A stretch of 27,554 nt of DNA. Origin: S143-63 sp964425855. GTDB taxonomy: Archaea > Thermoproteota > Thermoprotei_A > Sulfolobales > Acidilobaceae. A program made the position numbers and the translations under genes. The notes beneath the pieces were generated by a model. It saw only the letters and a program-made list of their open reading frames with translations. It did not search any database and was not told the origin of the DNA. The stretch spans positions 1-27,554 of the forward strand of contig CAYROE010000008.1 in assembly GCA_964425855.1 (NCBI GenBank). The letters are read 5' to 3'. Below, piece by piece: positions 14,974-22,519 of this stretch. The stretch's first letter is position 1. Each line of letters starts with the position of its first letter.

Positions 14974-15867
14974 TTGAAGGTTAGAATAATCGCCTCAGAC
15001 AGCATGGGAGTGCGTAGTCTAGCGACAGTCGTGGAGACCGATGAAGGAGTAGTAGGAATTGATCTAGGAGCATCCTTGGCTCCTAGAAGATACGGATTAC
15101 CTCCACATCCCGTGGAATTAAAACGACTAGAGGAGTCCCTCGATCATGCTAGGAAATGGATTCGTGAATCAGACATTGTCGTTATTACACATTATCACTA
15201 TGATCACTATATTCGCGATGAGCCAGAACTCTATAAGGGGAAAATACTGATAGTAAAGGATCCTAAACACAATATTAACCGGAGCCAAGCTATACGGTCA
15301 TATGTGTTTCTAAAGAAGCTTGGCGTCGAGCAGATAGCTAGAGAAGTATTGATTGGAGATGGTAACCGATTCAAGTTCGGCAAGCTATCTATTACTGTGT
15401 CTAGTCCTGTATGGCATGGTTATCCCGGGAGCAAGGTTGGTAGAGTCTTAATGCTACTAGTGGAGTGCTGTGGGGAGTCAATGATATATACTAGTGATGT
15501 GCAGGGACCTGCTGATCCTGAGGCCCTCGATATACTTTCTAGATGGGGAGAGAAGGGGCCTAGCGTGATTATTCTGGGCGGGCCACCGACTTATTTTGCT
15601 GGGTTCAAGGTCCCATTGAAGCATGTCGAGGCTGGTCTGAAAGGTATGGAGGAGGTAATTGTAAGAGTGAGGCCAGAGGTTTTGATCGTGGATCATCATT
15701 TATTGAGAGACCGTGACTATTCAGAAAAGATTAGCCATGTCGTAGAAGCCGCGAAATCAAGGAATGTAAGGCTTCTAACCGGTGCTGAGTACATGGGGAA
15801 GCCTGTGGACCAGCTTGAAGCTATGAGGAGGGAATTATGGAAAAGGGGATCAGGGAAAGAAGAGTGA
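14974..15867 (+). CDS. Metallo-beta-lactamase-fold hydrolase, UPF0282 type
   Basis: The 297-residue product opens MKVRIIASDSMGVRSLAT (start read as Met), the typical UPF0282 N-terminus, and has the zinc motif THYHYDHY (H73, H75, D77, H78). SPVWHGYPGSK and YTSDVQGPAD give the further His and Asp ligands, and LIVDHHLLRD the last. The substrate is unknown; the fold is shared by RNases and many hydrolases, and the RNA-modifying neighbours hint at an RNA role, which is inference. I prefer TTG 14974 because it matches the family N-terminus and follows GGTG by 8 nt; GTG 14965 would add three residues. Confidence 0.82.
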   Translation: MKVRIIASDSMGVRSLATVVETDEGVVGIDLGASLAPRRYGLPPHPVELKRLEESLDHARKWIRESDIVVITHYHYDHYIRDEPELYKGKILIVKDPKHNINRSQAIRSYVFLKKLGVEQIAREVLIGDGNRFKFGKLSITVSSPVWHGYPGSKVGRVLMLLVECCGESMIYTSDVQGPADPEALDILSRWGEKGPSVIILGGPPTYFAGFKVPLKHVEAGLKGMEEVIVRVRPEVLIVDHHLLRDRDYSEKISHVVEAAKSRNVRLLTGAEYMGKPVDQLEAMRRELWKRGSGKEE

Positions 15868-16547
15868 AGGTGAAGATTATTTTTCTCGAGTCTTCTATTG
15901 AGCTGGTCCCAAAAGATATACTGGGTGAGCTTGACGTTGTAAGATCGGCTCAGAGATATGGTGTGGATCCGAGAGAGATGTTATTGGATAAGAGCCTACA
16001 TTACCGGGCCATGTCCCGGTTACCGTTTAAATGGAAGCGTGGAAGACCAGACATATTGCATGTAGCGTTGCTAACGGCACTTGATTCTCCGCTTGTAGAA
16101 AAGGGTATTCTAGATGTTTACTTCCATACTGTTGAGGACAGGATTTTCCGTGTTGATCCTGTAACTAGAATTCCTAAAAGCTATGAACGGTTCAGGGGGC
16201 TAATGGCACAGCTACTTCGTATAGGACATGTACCGCCGGGCGCAAATAACCCTCTTATCTACGAGCTAGGAATCAAGATAGAGGATCTCCTAGATGATGG
16301 TTCTGAGAGAATATTATTATGGGAGGACGGTAAACTTATCGGTGTACATGAACTAGCCTCACTTATAGTGACAAGGTCTGTCTGGATCGGGATTGGTGCT
16401 TTTCCAAAGGGTGATTTTTCGAAGAGAATTCTTTCATTGTTCCCTAAAGAGAACAGGTATAGTATTGGTAGGGGGAGACAGTTTACTGCGTGGGGGACTG
16501 TCTCTAGAGTTCTCTGTGGAGTCGAACAAAAATATGGACTTATATAG
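15837..16547 (+). CDS. nep1: rRNA pseudouridine N1-methyltransferase Nep1
   Basis: Nep1 (Emg1) is a SPOUT methyltransferase that makes N1-methylpseudouridine in helix 35 of 16S rRNA and helps 30S assembly. The 236-residue product contains the substrate signature PFKWKRGRPDILHVALL (63-79), KIPKSYERF-type residues near 135-142, and the SAM-site strand WIGIGAFPKGDF (about 195-206). ATG 15837 has an excellent GAGGAGGG site 4 nt upstream and overlaps the previous gene by 31 nt; a GTG at 15864, touching the previous stop, would give a more typical N-terminus. It converges on rpl2 with only 7 nt between the stops. Confidence 0.93.
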   Translation: MEKGIRERRVKVKIIFLESSIELVPKDILGELDVVRSAQRYGVDPREMLLDKSLHYRAMSRLPFKWKRGRPDILHVALLTALDSPLVEKGILDVYFHTVEDRIFRVDPVTRIPKSYERFRGLMAQLLRIGHVPPGANNPLIYELGIKIEDLLDDGSERILLWEDGKLIGVHELASLIVTRSVWIGIGAFPKGDFSKRILSLFPKENRYSIGRGRQFTAWGTVSRVLCGVEQKYGLI

Positions 16548-16554
16548 GCGTGTG

Positions 16555-17271
16555 CTACCTCTTCCTCCTTCCTGTTCTTCTCGCAGCGATATGACCGACC
16601 TTTCTTCCTGGAGGCGTCTCTCTTGCCACTGTTGATGGATGGCTTCTGCGCTGGTGGCTTCCTCCACCGAATGGGTGGTTGATGGCGTTCATTGCGACTC
16701 CTCTTACTCTCGGCCATTTCCTGGCCTTGACCTTCCACTTGTAATAGGCGAATCCTGCCTTCATAAGAGGCTTCTCTGTTCTTCCTGCGCCCGCGGGTAT
16801 TCCTATCGTTACTCTCGCATCGTTTGGTATATCTTTTTCTTTTCCGCTGGGTAGTCTAACACGTGTTTTTCCTGCGCCTCTACCTACGATCAATGCATAG
16901 CTACCTGCCTGTCTCGCTATTTTGCCTCCATCACCTGGTCTTAGCTCGATGTTGAATACCATTGTACCCTCAGGGACTTTTCCTATAGGTAGTATGTTTC
17001 CAGGAGCGGCTTCTGCTTCTGGGCCTACTTGGATGATTTGTCCTACGTATACGCCCTCGGGGGCCGGTGTCAAGAATTCTTTTCCGTTCTCTAGGACGAC
17101 TCTTGCTAGTGGAACGTATCTTCCTGGATCATGGACTAGTTCAACTATTCTTCCCCTGAGGGTTTCGTTTGTTAATGGTGGATATTTGGCTGGGCCTGGG
17201 TGTATGTGTTTCTTGCTTCTATAGGTTGGTGTTCCTCTTCCTGCTCTCTGCTGTCTTAGTCGTTTACCCAA
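16555..17271 (-). CDS. rpl2: Ribosomal protein L2
   Basis: L2 binds 23S rRNA near the peptidyl-transferase centre. The 238-residue archaeal-length product has VGRGAGKTRVRLPSGKEKDI, ARKWPRVRGVAMNAINHPFGGG with its conserved histidine region, and a basic tail. The start is TTG 17271, with GGGGTAAG upstream, overlapping the last 8 nt of cedB. This position is unusual: in most archaea rpl2 follows rpl23, but here rpl23 lies 7 kb away on the other strand and rpl2 is the last gene of the ced transcription unit. The neighbouring S19/L22 genes of the usual order are absent from the window. Confidence 0.97.
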   Translation of the reverse strand: MGKRLRQQRAGRGTPTYRSKKHIHPGPAKYPPLTNETLRGRIVELVHDPGRYVPLARVVLENGKEFLTPAPEGVYVGQIIQVGPEAEAAPGNILPIGKVPEGTMVFNIELRPGDGGKIARQAGSYALIVGRGAGKTRVRLPSGKEKDIPNDARVTIGIPAGAGRTEKPLMKAGFAYYKWKVKARKWPRVRGVAMNAINHPFGGGSHQRRSHPSTVARETPPGRKVGHIAARRTGRRKR

Positions 17272-18670
17272 TTTTCTTACCCCTCTCTCCCTGCAATTGT
17301 AGACCTATGGCTGGGTTTTTAATGTATTCCTCGAAGTTAAAGATCTTGAATTTTACAGGTATTCTATCTTTCCTTTTTACATATGCAACTCCGACAGGCA
17401 GGTACTTTAGGTCAGCGGCATCTATTCCTAGAGCCCTTATCGATTCTATGTATGTGTTTACGTGTCCCCCGAATACTATGAGTGTGCCTGTATTCTCTAC
17501 TATCCTTGGAGGGAAGTCAAGAGGGGACTGCGACGCATATACTATGTATAGACCCTTGCTCCTTCCTTCACGTATACTCTCTTCAAGATACTTCTCTGCA
17601 ATGCTCATGTAACGCCAGGCTTCATCGATTACAACGAGTATCTTATTCTTGTTGTTTTCCTGCAGGACGCAGTTTAACACTCTTGCTAGAGCTTCTCTCC
17701 CGTAGACACCGGCGGTCTCTCCGGATAGAACCATTACTGTCCGATCACTGCATACCCTGTCTATAGCTTCCAGTGTTTCTAGTGTCTTGATTTCCTTTAT
17801 TGTTCTTGACAGTAGTCTTACGAGATCACCTTTAGGGTCAATGACTAGGATAGAGGGCTTCTTGTCTTCTTCAAACCTATAGTATAGTTGTGTGACTATC
17901 CCTGATACGAGCACTGTTTTACCTTTCCCTGTAGGACCCATCACTCCAAGATGGGTTTCAAAGTCGTCTGGCCAGAGGAGCCCCTCGAGAACCCTATACT
18001 CAGGATGATATCCTAGGATTACGAGATCGCTGCCAGTCTTCTCTAATTGTATGATTGGAATTGAAGTAGAATTTGCGGGTCCCAGCTGTGAGACAAGGGA
18101 TTCGACTATGCTTCTCGATGAGCGATTGAGCCTTATACCTGTCTCCACTTCTATCATCGTCTTTAGAGCATTAGCTTTTGACTCGTCTTCGCCTTCCTCA
18201 AGCCACACGATAAGTATTGTGGATCCGGAATACGGTATGATTGCCTTAGTCACATCGCTATATAATTTCTCTAGATACTTGAGTCTTTCTAGATGCCTGA
18301 CGTGGTTAGTTGCCTCATACGCTAGGCGTGCTTTCTCTATCTCTTTCTCGAGTTTTTTCAGTAGAACACTCTTCTCTTCTCTAATAAGTGTCCCTGCGAC
18401 AGTAGCATTCATTCCTGCTAGCCGTATAAGTGCCGATATCCGCATTCCTAGGTATTCGGTATTCTTTGATAGTGGAAGTGGCTCGCCGACATAAACCACT
18501 GGCTTTAACCTTTTTCCCCTTATAATTATCTCATTGTTAGCTCTCTGATCGTGGACAAGTCTAGATAATATGCCGTTTGAGCCATATGGCTTCCAGTCTG
18601 AGAGATTCCTTATCATCAGTACTAATGTTGTGATAGCCATTGCTCCTAGAACTAGGTCTAAGACCCCCAT
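17264..18670 (-). CDS. cedB: CedB-like VirB4/HerA-family ATPase
   Basis: The 468-residue protein starts with a membrane anchor (about 4-21), followed by a coiled-coil-containing region (90-145) and a HerA/VirB4-type ATPase domain. Walker A is GPTGKGKT (245-252), a second strand reads LVIDPKGD (275-282), Walker B is LVVIDEAW (345-352), and the REGRSKGL...ASQS segment (367-382) gives the sensor and arginine-finger region. CedB is the motor ATPase of the crenarchaeal Ced DNA-import system, studied in Sulfolobus. The match rests on the domain order plus the adjacent cedA-like and cedA1-like genes. A stand-alone HerA-type translocase is the alternative, but HerA lacks an N-terminal membrane helix and is normally beside nurA. 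It lies 18 nt after cedA and overlaps rpl2 by 8 nt. Confidence 0.8.
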   Translation of the reverse strand: MGVLDLVLGAMAITTLVLMIRNLSDWKPYGSNGILSRLVHDQRANNEIIIRGKRLKPVVYVGEPLPLSKNTEYLGMRISALIRLAGMNATVAGTLIREEKSVLLKKLEKEIEKARLAYEATNHVRHLERLKYLEKLYSDVTKAIIPYSGSTILIVWLEEGEDESKANALKTMIEVETGIRLNRSSRSIVESLVSQLGPANSTSIPIIQLEKTGSDLVILGYHPEYRVLEGLLWPDDFETHLGVMGPTGKGKTVLVSGIVTQLYYRFEEDKKPSILVIDPKGDLVRLLSRTIKEIKTLETLEAIDRVCSDRTVMVLSGETAGVYGREALARVLNCVLQENNKNKILVVIDEAWRYMSIAEKYLEESIREGRSKGLYIVYASQSPLDFPPRIVENTGTLIVFGGHVNTYIESIRALGIDAADLKYLPVGVAYVKRKDRIPVKFKIFNFEEYIKNPAIGLQLQGERGKKIG

Positions 18671-18688
18671 ATCTGGGCCCCTCGATCA

Positions 18689-20074
18689 CTAGATGACCCT
18701 TATCGGGAACCGTTCTCTACCTCCTATTAGTCTGGCAACTCCATACGCAGTACTCGCGAGTATCAGGATGTAGAGGCTGGGAATAGTGAAGTAGTATAGT
18801 AGGAATGCCTCAATAAGATTCAAATCCATGAACGAGCCCACGATCGTTAGGAAGCTGACATAGTCGTTTGAATCCAGGCTGGGCTCACTCAAGGATTGAC
18901 ACTGATATGTTAACGTTATATTGTATACTCCTGCACTCTGAGCCATAAACCTCTTAGAGTAACCGTCTAGTCCCTTCCAGCTCCATGATCCCTGATAAGG
19001 GCCTTCGAGGCCAGGAGCGTTCACCAGTGTAATGCATGTATCCTGTGCTCTTACTTCAATGTATCCGTTTTCGCCGAGCTCCACTGTGGCGTGGACTGTA
19101 TTATTTCCTACTATATTTTCTATGACTTTGCCATTCGTGTACGTGAGAACTCCCAGAGTACTATGGATAATATGAGGGCTCTTCAAAGTCAGGCTCCAAG
19201 CCCCGTTTTCTACATCATAGTCGCCTGGCGAGACTGGATAAGGCATCATATAGAATCTTACAGCCATAAACTCGAAAACATAATAGACGTCTATTTTTGA
19301 TGGTACGGTCACAAATGTGCCTGTAGATTTACTCTGAACTGTCCCATTATCAACTATGTAGGTTGCCAGTTCATCGCCTGTTTCATAATTGTAGATGTAA
19401 AGTAGTCCTGTTTCCAAGCTCTTATTGTTAGCTGAGTATACTGTTAGGTTTGCAAGGGCGACGCCATTCTCTGTTACTAGTCCTATTCCGGGAAAGCTTG
19501 GCTGGGGATGAAGTGTTGATACAAATACTGGTAATGCTTGTAGTCCCCCGTGAAATACTAGGGAGAACGCTATTAGCCATGCTCCACTGTTCCTTGCTAA
19601 TCGGAACGGTACCGCATACAGGGCTACGCCGATAACTGCTAGTAGCTTACCATACTCCTTGACTAGGTACGCAAGGCCGAATATGAATGCTTGAAGATAT
19701 AATGCTGATGTAACTAGCTTATCAAATGGTGCTATTATCGACTTTAGGCCTGAGATTATTCCAAGAGGATCCGGAGCCATATATAACGCTATGATGATTG
19801 ATTTGAGGGCCGTTAGAACAGAGATGACGGACTCCATCCAGGTATAAAAGAATGTCCAGGATCCACCGATTAATTGAACAAGCTTATCCAGATAGTCGAA
19901 TATGTAGTAGAGTGATAAAGCAAGTATCGCGGAGACAGTGGAATCCGTGATTAGTATTGGAGCCCATCTTTTCAGTCCACTATAAGGTATTGGCAGGGCG
20001 TAGACAAGTACTCCCAGATAGAATGTCAATAGCGCTAAACGATATGCTAATATTAGGAAGTCGACTTGACCCAT
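18689..20074 (-). CDS. cedA: CedA-like polytopic membrane protein
   Basis: This 461-residue protein has about six N-terminal membrane segments (roughly 6-28, 39-60, 82-100, 121-138, 143-157 and 163-186), then a beta-rich domain of about 230 residues (190-420) with at least five N-glycosylation sequons (NLT, NKS, NGT, NNT, NIT), so probably outside the cell, and a last membrane helix (423-447) with a short basic tail. CedA is the channel component of the crenarchaeal DNA-import system and is compared with VirB6. The assignment uses topology and context, since no catalytic motif exists. The ATG at 20074 follows GGGGAGGAG by 5 nt. Confidence 0.72.
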   Translation of the reverse strand: MGQVDFLILAYRLALLTFYLGVLVYALPIPYSGLKRWAPILITDSTVSAILALSLYYIFDYLDKLVQLIGGSWTFFYTWMESVISVLTALKSIIIALYMAPDPLGIISGLKSIIAPFDKLVTSALYLQAFIFGLAYLVKEYGKLLAVIGVALYAVPFRLARNSGAWLIAFSLVFHGGLQALPVFVSTLHPQPSFPGIGLVTENGVALANLTVYSANNKSLETGLLYIYNYETGDELATYIVDNGTVQSKSTGTFVTVPSKIDVYYVFEFMAVRFYMMPYPVSPGDYDVENGAWSLTLKSPHIIHSTLGVLTYTNGKVIENIVGNNTVHATVELGENGYIEVRAQDTCITLVNAPGLEGPYQGSWSWKGLDGYSKRFMAQSAGVYNITLTYQCQSLSEPSLDSNDYVSFLTIVGSFMDLNLIEAFLLYYFTIPSLYILILASTAYGVARLIGGRERFPIRVI

Positions 20075-20107
20075 TATTCTCCTCCCCGAGGAAATTGATG
20101 ATAACGT

Positions 20108-20356
20108 TCAGCTGGTGACGATATTAACTAGGTATATTATCAGGTTGAATATTGTTGAACCAATTGCTAACCAGAACGCTGCCCATACAGAGTCCTCTAC
20201 CAGACTATTACCTGCTCGTTTGAGCCTCGCTATCGGTATTGGTGATCCTCTAAGCGTCCATCCTATGCTCCATGTTAAGAGGAACAGTGCCCATGCTATT
20301 GCCGTTATCTGGTTAGTTGTGTCTTGGATCAACTGGATTACATCTGCTATGGCCAT
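20108..20356 (-). CDS. cedA1: CedA1-like small two-helix membrane protein (putative pilin)
   Basis: The 82-residue product has a short N-terminal helix, a first membrane helix (ITAIAWALFLLTWSIGWTL, about 17-35), a basic loop (about 37-55) and a second membrane helix (AAFWLAIGSTIFNLIIYLVNIV, about 58-80). This is the plan of CedA1, the pilin-like subunit found in Aeropyrum conjugation-like pili and related to bacterial VirB2. I start at ATG 20356, with GGGAG 7 nt upstream; an in-frame ATG at 20434 would add 26 residues containing another hydrophobic stretch and might be a leader peptide. It lies 33 nt before cedA. A TATA-like element at 20441-20450 may start the transcript. Confidence 0.7.
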   Translation of the reverse strand: MAIADVIQLIQDTTNQITAIAWALFLLTWSIGWTLRGSPIPIARLKRAGNSLVEDSVWAAFWLAIGSTIFNLIIYLVNIVTS

Positions 20357-20457
20357 ATCTTGTCTCCCGTATATAATAATTACTAGGATATTTACGAGTG
20401 GGGGAGAGCTATGCGGTAATATTATCGGTGGCATGGATAGATAATAATTAAGGATTA

Positions 20458-21288
20458 CTATGGCTCTAGAAGGTCATCTATATATTTGATTGTTAACATA
20501 ACTGCTTCTTCTGTACGAATAGTTCTTGTTCCCTGGAAGGGAATACTGTTTATTATCAAGTCAAAATGATCTTTATCTAGCTCGTCCCAGACATGGCCTT
20601 CAGGACCGCCAAACACAACCAGTAGATCTCTTCCATTCAAGGATCTCCTAATAGTATCTTTATCACAAGTGCCGAGTCTACTTGTGCCGACTATAATCAT
20701 CTTGTCACCATATTTCTCGATAACTTGTTTCAGTGAGGGATAAGCCTCGACCTTATATCTCCAGTAAAAACTTGGCTTCACATGCCGTAAGCGAACCGCC
20801 CCTTCTTCAATCTCTAGAATCTCTACTGTTATCACCTTGCCAGGCCTTACCCGTTTCCTGAGGGTGCCATAACCCATTTTACCTAAGTAGACCTGGCAGG
20901 AATCCCCCTCGCATTTCTCCACAAGGCCATCAATGATTATGCCTGGAGCAGGTTCTTCCGGTGCTACATGGCTAGGCGCCTGTATCGGTGGTAGAAGACC
21001 CACATATCTGAGTTCTGGTAGGAGAGGGAACAGCCTCTTTCTTAAATGTGGGGGAGTCGAGAGATATTCGAGGATTATTCTGAGAACCCTATAATCTCTT
21101 GTAGTGGCTGTGGAGTCCTTATAGATGATTGCTTTATCTATCCTAAAGATCGATAGTGTCCTTGCGATGAAACCCGTTTTCAATGTCTTGGATAGAAGCG
21201 AATTCTCGACGGAGAGAATAGACGCTGGCAAAGCAAGGAAAAACCTCTTCCCTCTCCTCGGAGGAGGCCAGCGAGAACATTCGCTCAC
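20458..21288 (-). CDS. SPOUT-class RNA methyltransferase, COG2106 type
   Basis: The 276-residue protein belongs to the archaeal/eukaryal SPOUT family typified by MTH1 and C9orf114/SPOUT1. It has the N-terminal methylase half (LALPASILS...), an inserted OB-like barrel (about 110-170, with GIIIDGLVEKCEGDSCQVYLG) and the knotted C-terminal half with VVFGGPEGHVWDEL and IPFQGTRTIRTEEAVMLTI. Archaeal copies usually lie just before rpl3 on the same strand; here the gene is in the rpl3 neighbourhood but faces the other way. The RNA target is not established. The GTG at 21288 overlaps the stop of the 34-residue gene in the sequence GTGA. Confidence 0.88.
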   Translation of the reverse strand: MSECSRWPPPRRGKRFFLALPASILSVENSLLSKTLKTGFIARTLSIFRIDKAIIYKDSTATTRDYRVLRIILEYLSTPPHLRKRLFPLLPELRYVGLLPPIQAPSHVAPEEPAPGIIIDGLVEKCEGDSCQVYLGKMGYGTLRKRVRPGKVITVEILEIEEGAVRLRHVKPSFYWRYKVEAYPSLKQVIEKYGDKMIIVGTSRLGTCDKDTIRRSLNGRDLLVVFGGPEGHVWDELDKDHFDLIINSIPFQGTRTIRTEEAVMLTIKYIDDLLEP

Positions 21289-21389
21289 TTGCGCCTACCC
21301 TTCTTCTTGTAGCCCTTCTTTGTCTGCTGCTCCTCTTCCGCCTTCTTTCCCTTCTCGTAGAAGAGCGTTGTCCTCTGCCTACCGCCCAT
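21285..21389 (-). CDS. 34-residue highly basic microprotein
   Basis: Reading the - strand from ATG 21389 gives MGGRQRTTLFYEKGKKAEEE, continued by a Lys/Arg-rich tail ending KKKGRRK, and a TGA at 21287-21285. AAGGTGA lies 8 nt before the ATG, one of the best Shine-Dalgarno sites in the window. Its stop overlaps the GTG of the methylase, exactly the coupling seen between true genes here, and a TATA-like box lies about 43 nt upstream. The charge (15 Lys/Arg against 4 Glu) suggests an RNA- or ribosome-bound peptide, which is inference. I do not recognise a family. Confidence 0.6.
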   Translation of the reverse strand: MGGRQRTTLFYEKGKKAEEEQQTKKGYKKKGRRK

Positions 21390-21426
21390 AGCTTGTTCAC
21401 CTTACTAGGTATCCGTATTATTAAGA

Positions 21427-21436
21427 GATATAAAAC
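21427..21436. promoter_or_regulatory. TATA-like element between two divergent genes
   Basis: GATATAAAAC (GTTTTATATC on the other strand) lies about 41 nt from the ATG at 21473 (+) and about 43 nt from the ATG at 21389 (-). It is the best TATA-like sequence in the 83-bp divergent gap and would give a leader of about 15 nt with a ribosome site in either direction. A second, weaker AT-rich element at 21414-21423 could serve the - strand. Confidence 0.4.
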
Positions 21437-21472
21437 ATAACGCATCCGTCTAGCACTAATTGGTGGCGTCTA

Positions 21473-22417
21473 ATGGCTTTCCTATACAAAGATAAACTCG
21501 AGAATCCAGGACTAGCACTCCGCAAACTACTCAAAGAGGAGGAAATAATAGTTGCCCCGGGAGTATTCTCGCCCTCTGTGGCTCTTCTCGCCGAGTCCAT
21601 GGGTTTTAGAGCAGTCTATCTTTCTGGAGCGGCTCTAACCGGACTACTAGCAATGCCGGACTTAGGAATAATCACTCTCACCGAGCTAGCAGCCGCTACA
21701 AAGTATGTTACGAGAGTTATCAGTATCCCGCTCATAGTAGATGCAGACACAGGATTCGGAGAACCCATAAACGTTCAAAGAACTATAAGGGAACTAGAAG
21801 ATGCAGGAGCTGCTGCTATTCAGATAGAAGACCAGGTCCTGCCCAAGAAGTGTGGCCACCTCAAAGGTAAGACACTCGTCTCGACAGAAGACATGGTTAA
21901 GAAAATAATCGCCGCAGTAGATGCCCGTAGGAAAGACACACTCATCATAGCTAGAACAGATGCCCGAGCGATCGAGGGCCTTGAGGGTGCGATTGAGAGA
22001 GCTAAAGCATATGTAGAGGCGGGTGCCGACATTATATTCCCCGAAGCTCTTCGTAGCCTCGATGAATTCAAAGAGTTCGTACGGGCACTACCTAATATAC
22101 CTATACTCGCTAATATGACAGAGTTCGGTAAGACCCCCTATCTAACCGTTGAGGAGTTTAAAACTGCTGGCGTGAAAATCGTTATCTTCCCTGTAACAAG
22201 CTTCAGGATAGCTATGGGGGCTGTTAGGAAGACCTTCGAGGTGTTAAAGTCCGAGGGAACACAGAAATCCTTGGTAGAGGGCGAAGTCAGCGTCAAAATA
22301 ATGTCTCGGTGGGAGTTCTACGATCTAATCGGGTATTATTCCTATGAGGAAGTCGATAAGTCTATTGCTAGCAGAACAAGCGAGATCATGGATAGGATAA
22401 AGGAAGATAAGAAATAA
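21473..22417 (+). CDS. prpB: Methylisocitrate lyase-type enzyme
   Basis: The 314-residue TIM-barrel enzyme belongs to the isocitrate lyase/PEP mutase superfamily. VDADTGFGE (89-97) gives the Mg-binding Asp pair, and the loop KKCGHLKGK (125-133) holds the catalytic Cys127, the mark of lyases rather than phosphonate mutases. Length and sequence resemble 2-methylisocitrate lyase, which splits methylisocitrate to pyruvate and succinate in propionate breakdown. Relatives can act on isocitrate, so the substrate is inferred. No other methylcitrate-cycle gene is in the window. The ATG at 21473 follows GGTGGCG. Confidence 0.87.
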   Translation: MAFLYKDKLENPGLALRKLLKEEEIIVAPGVFSPSVALLAESMGFRAVYLSGAALTGLLAMPDLGIITLTELAAATKYVTRVISIPLIVDADTGFGEPINVQRTIRELEDAGAAAIQIEDQVLPKKCGHLKGKTLVSTEDMVKKIIAAVDARRKDTLIIARTDARAIEGLEGAIERAKAYVEAGADIIFPEALRSLDEFKEFVRALPNIPILANMTEFGKTPYLTVEEFKTAGVKIVIFPVTSFRIAMGAVRKTFEVLKSEGTQKSLVEGEVSVKIMSRWEFYDLIGYYSYEEVDKSIASRTSEIMDRIKEDKK

Positions 22418-22429
22418 AACATTACAAGC

Positions 22430-22436
22430 TTTTAAG
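22430..22436 (+). promoter_or_regulatory. Possible TATA box of the rpl3 operon
   Basis: TTTTAAG in the 102-bp gap before rpl3 is the only TATA-like sequence there. It predicts a leader of about 60 nt. Weak match, judged by spacing alone. Confidence 0.3.
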
Positions 22437-22519
22437 CGTCTATTGGGCCCAGACAGGGCTAGGAGGAGAAAGGTACCAGTAAGCATAGATAGGACGCCAT
22501 GCATACAAGGGGATAGATA

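Noticed and set aside
17264..18670. HerA of the HerA-NurA end-resection pair
   Set aside because: There is an N-terminal membrane helix, no nurA neighbour, and two adjacent membrane-protein genes, which fit CedB better.
20357..20434. 26-residue N-terminal extension of cedA1 from ATG 20434
   Set aside because: The internal ATG 20356 has a better ribosome site, and the extension has no ribosome site and sits too close to the AT-rich promoter-like run. A cleaved leader remains possible.
22499..22516. Five-codon upstream ORF before rpl3
   Set aside because: It lacks its own ribosome site and simply overlaps the Shine-Dalgarno region of rpl3; chance occurrence is likely.
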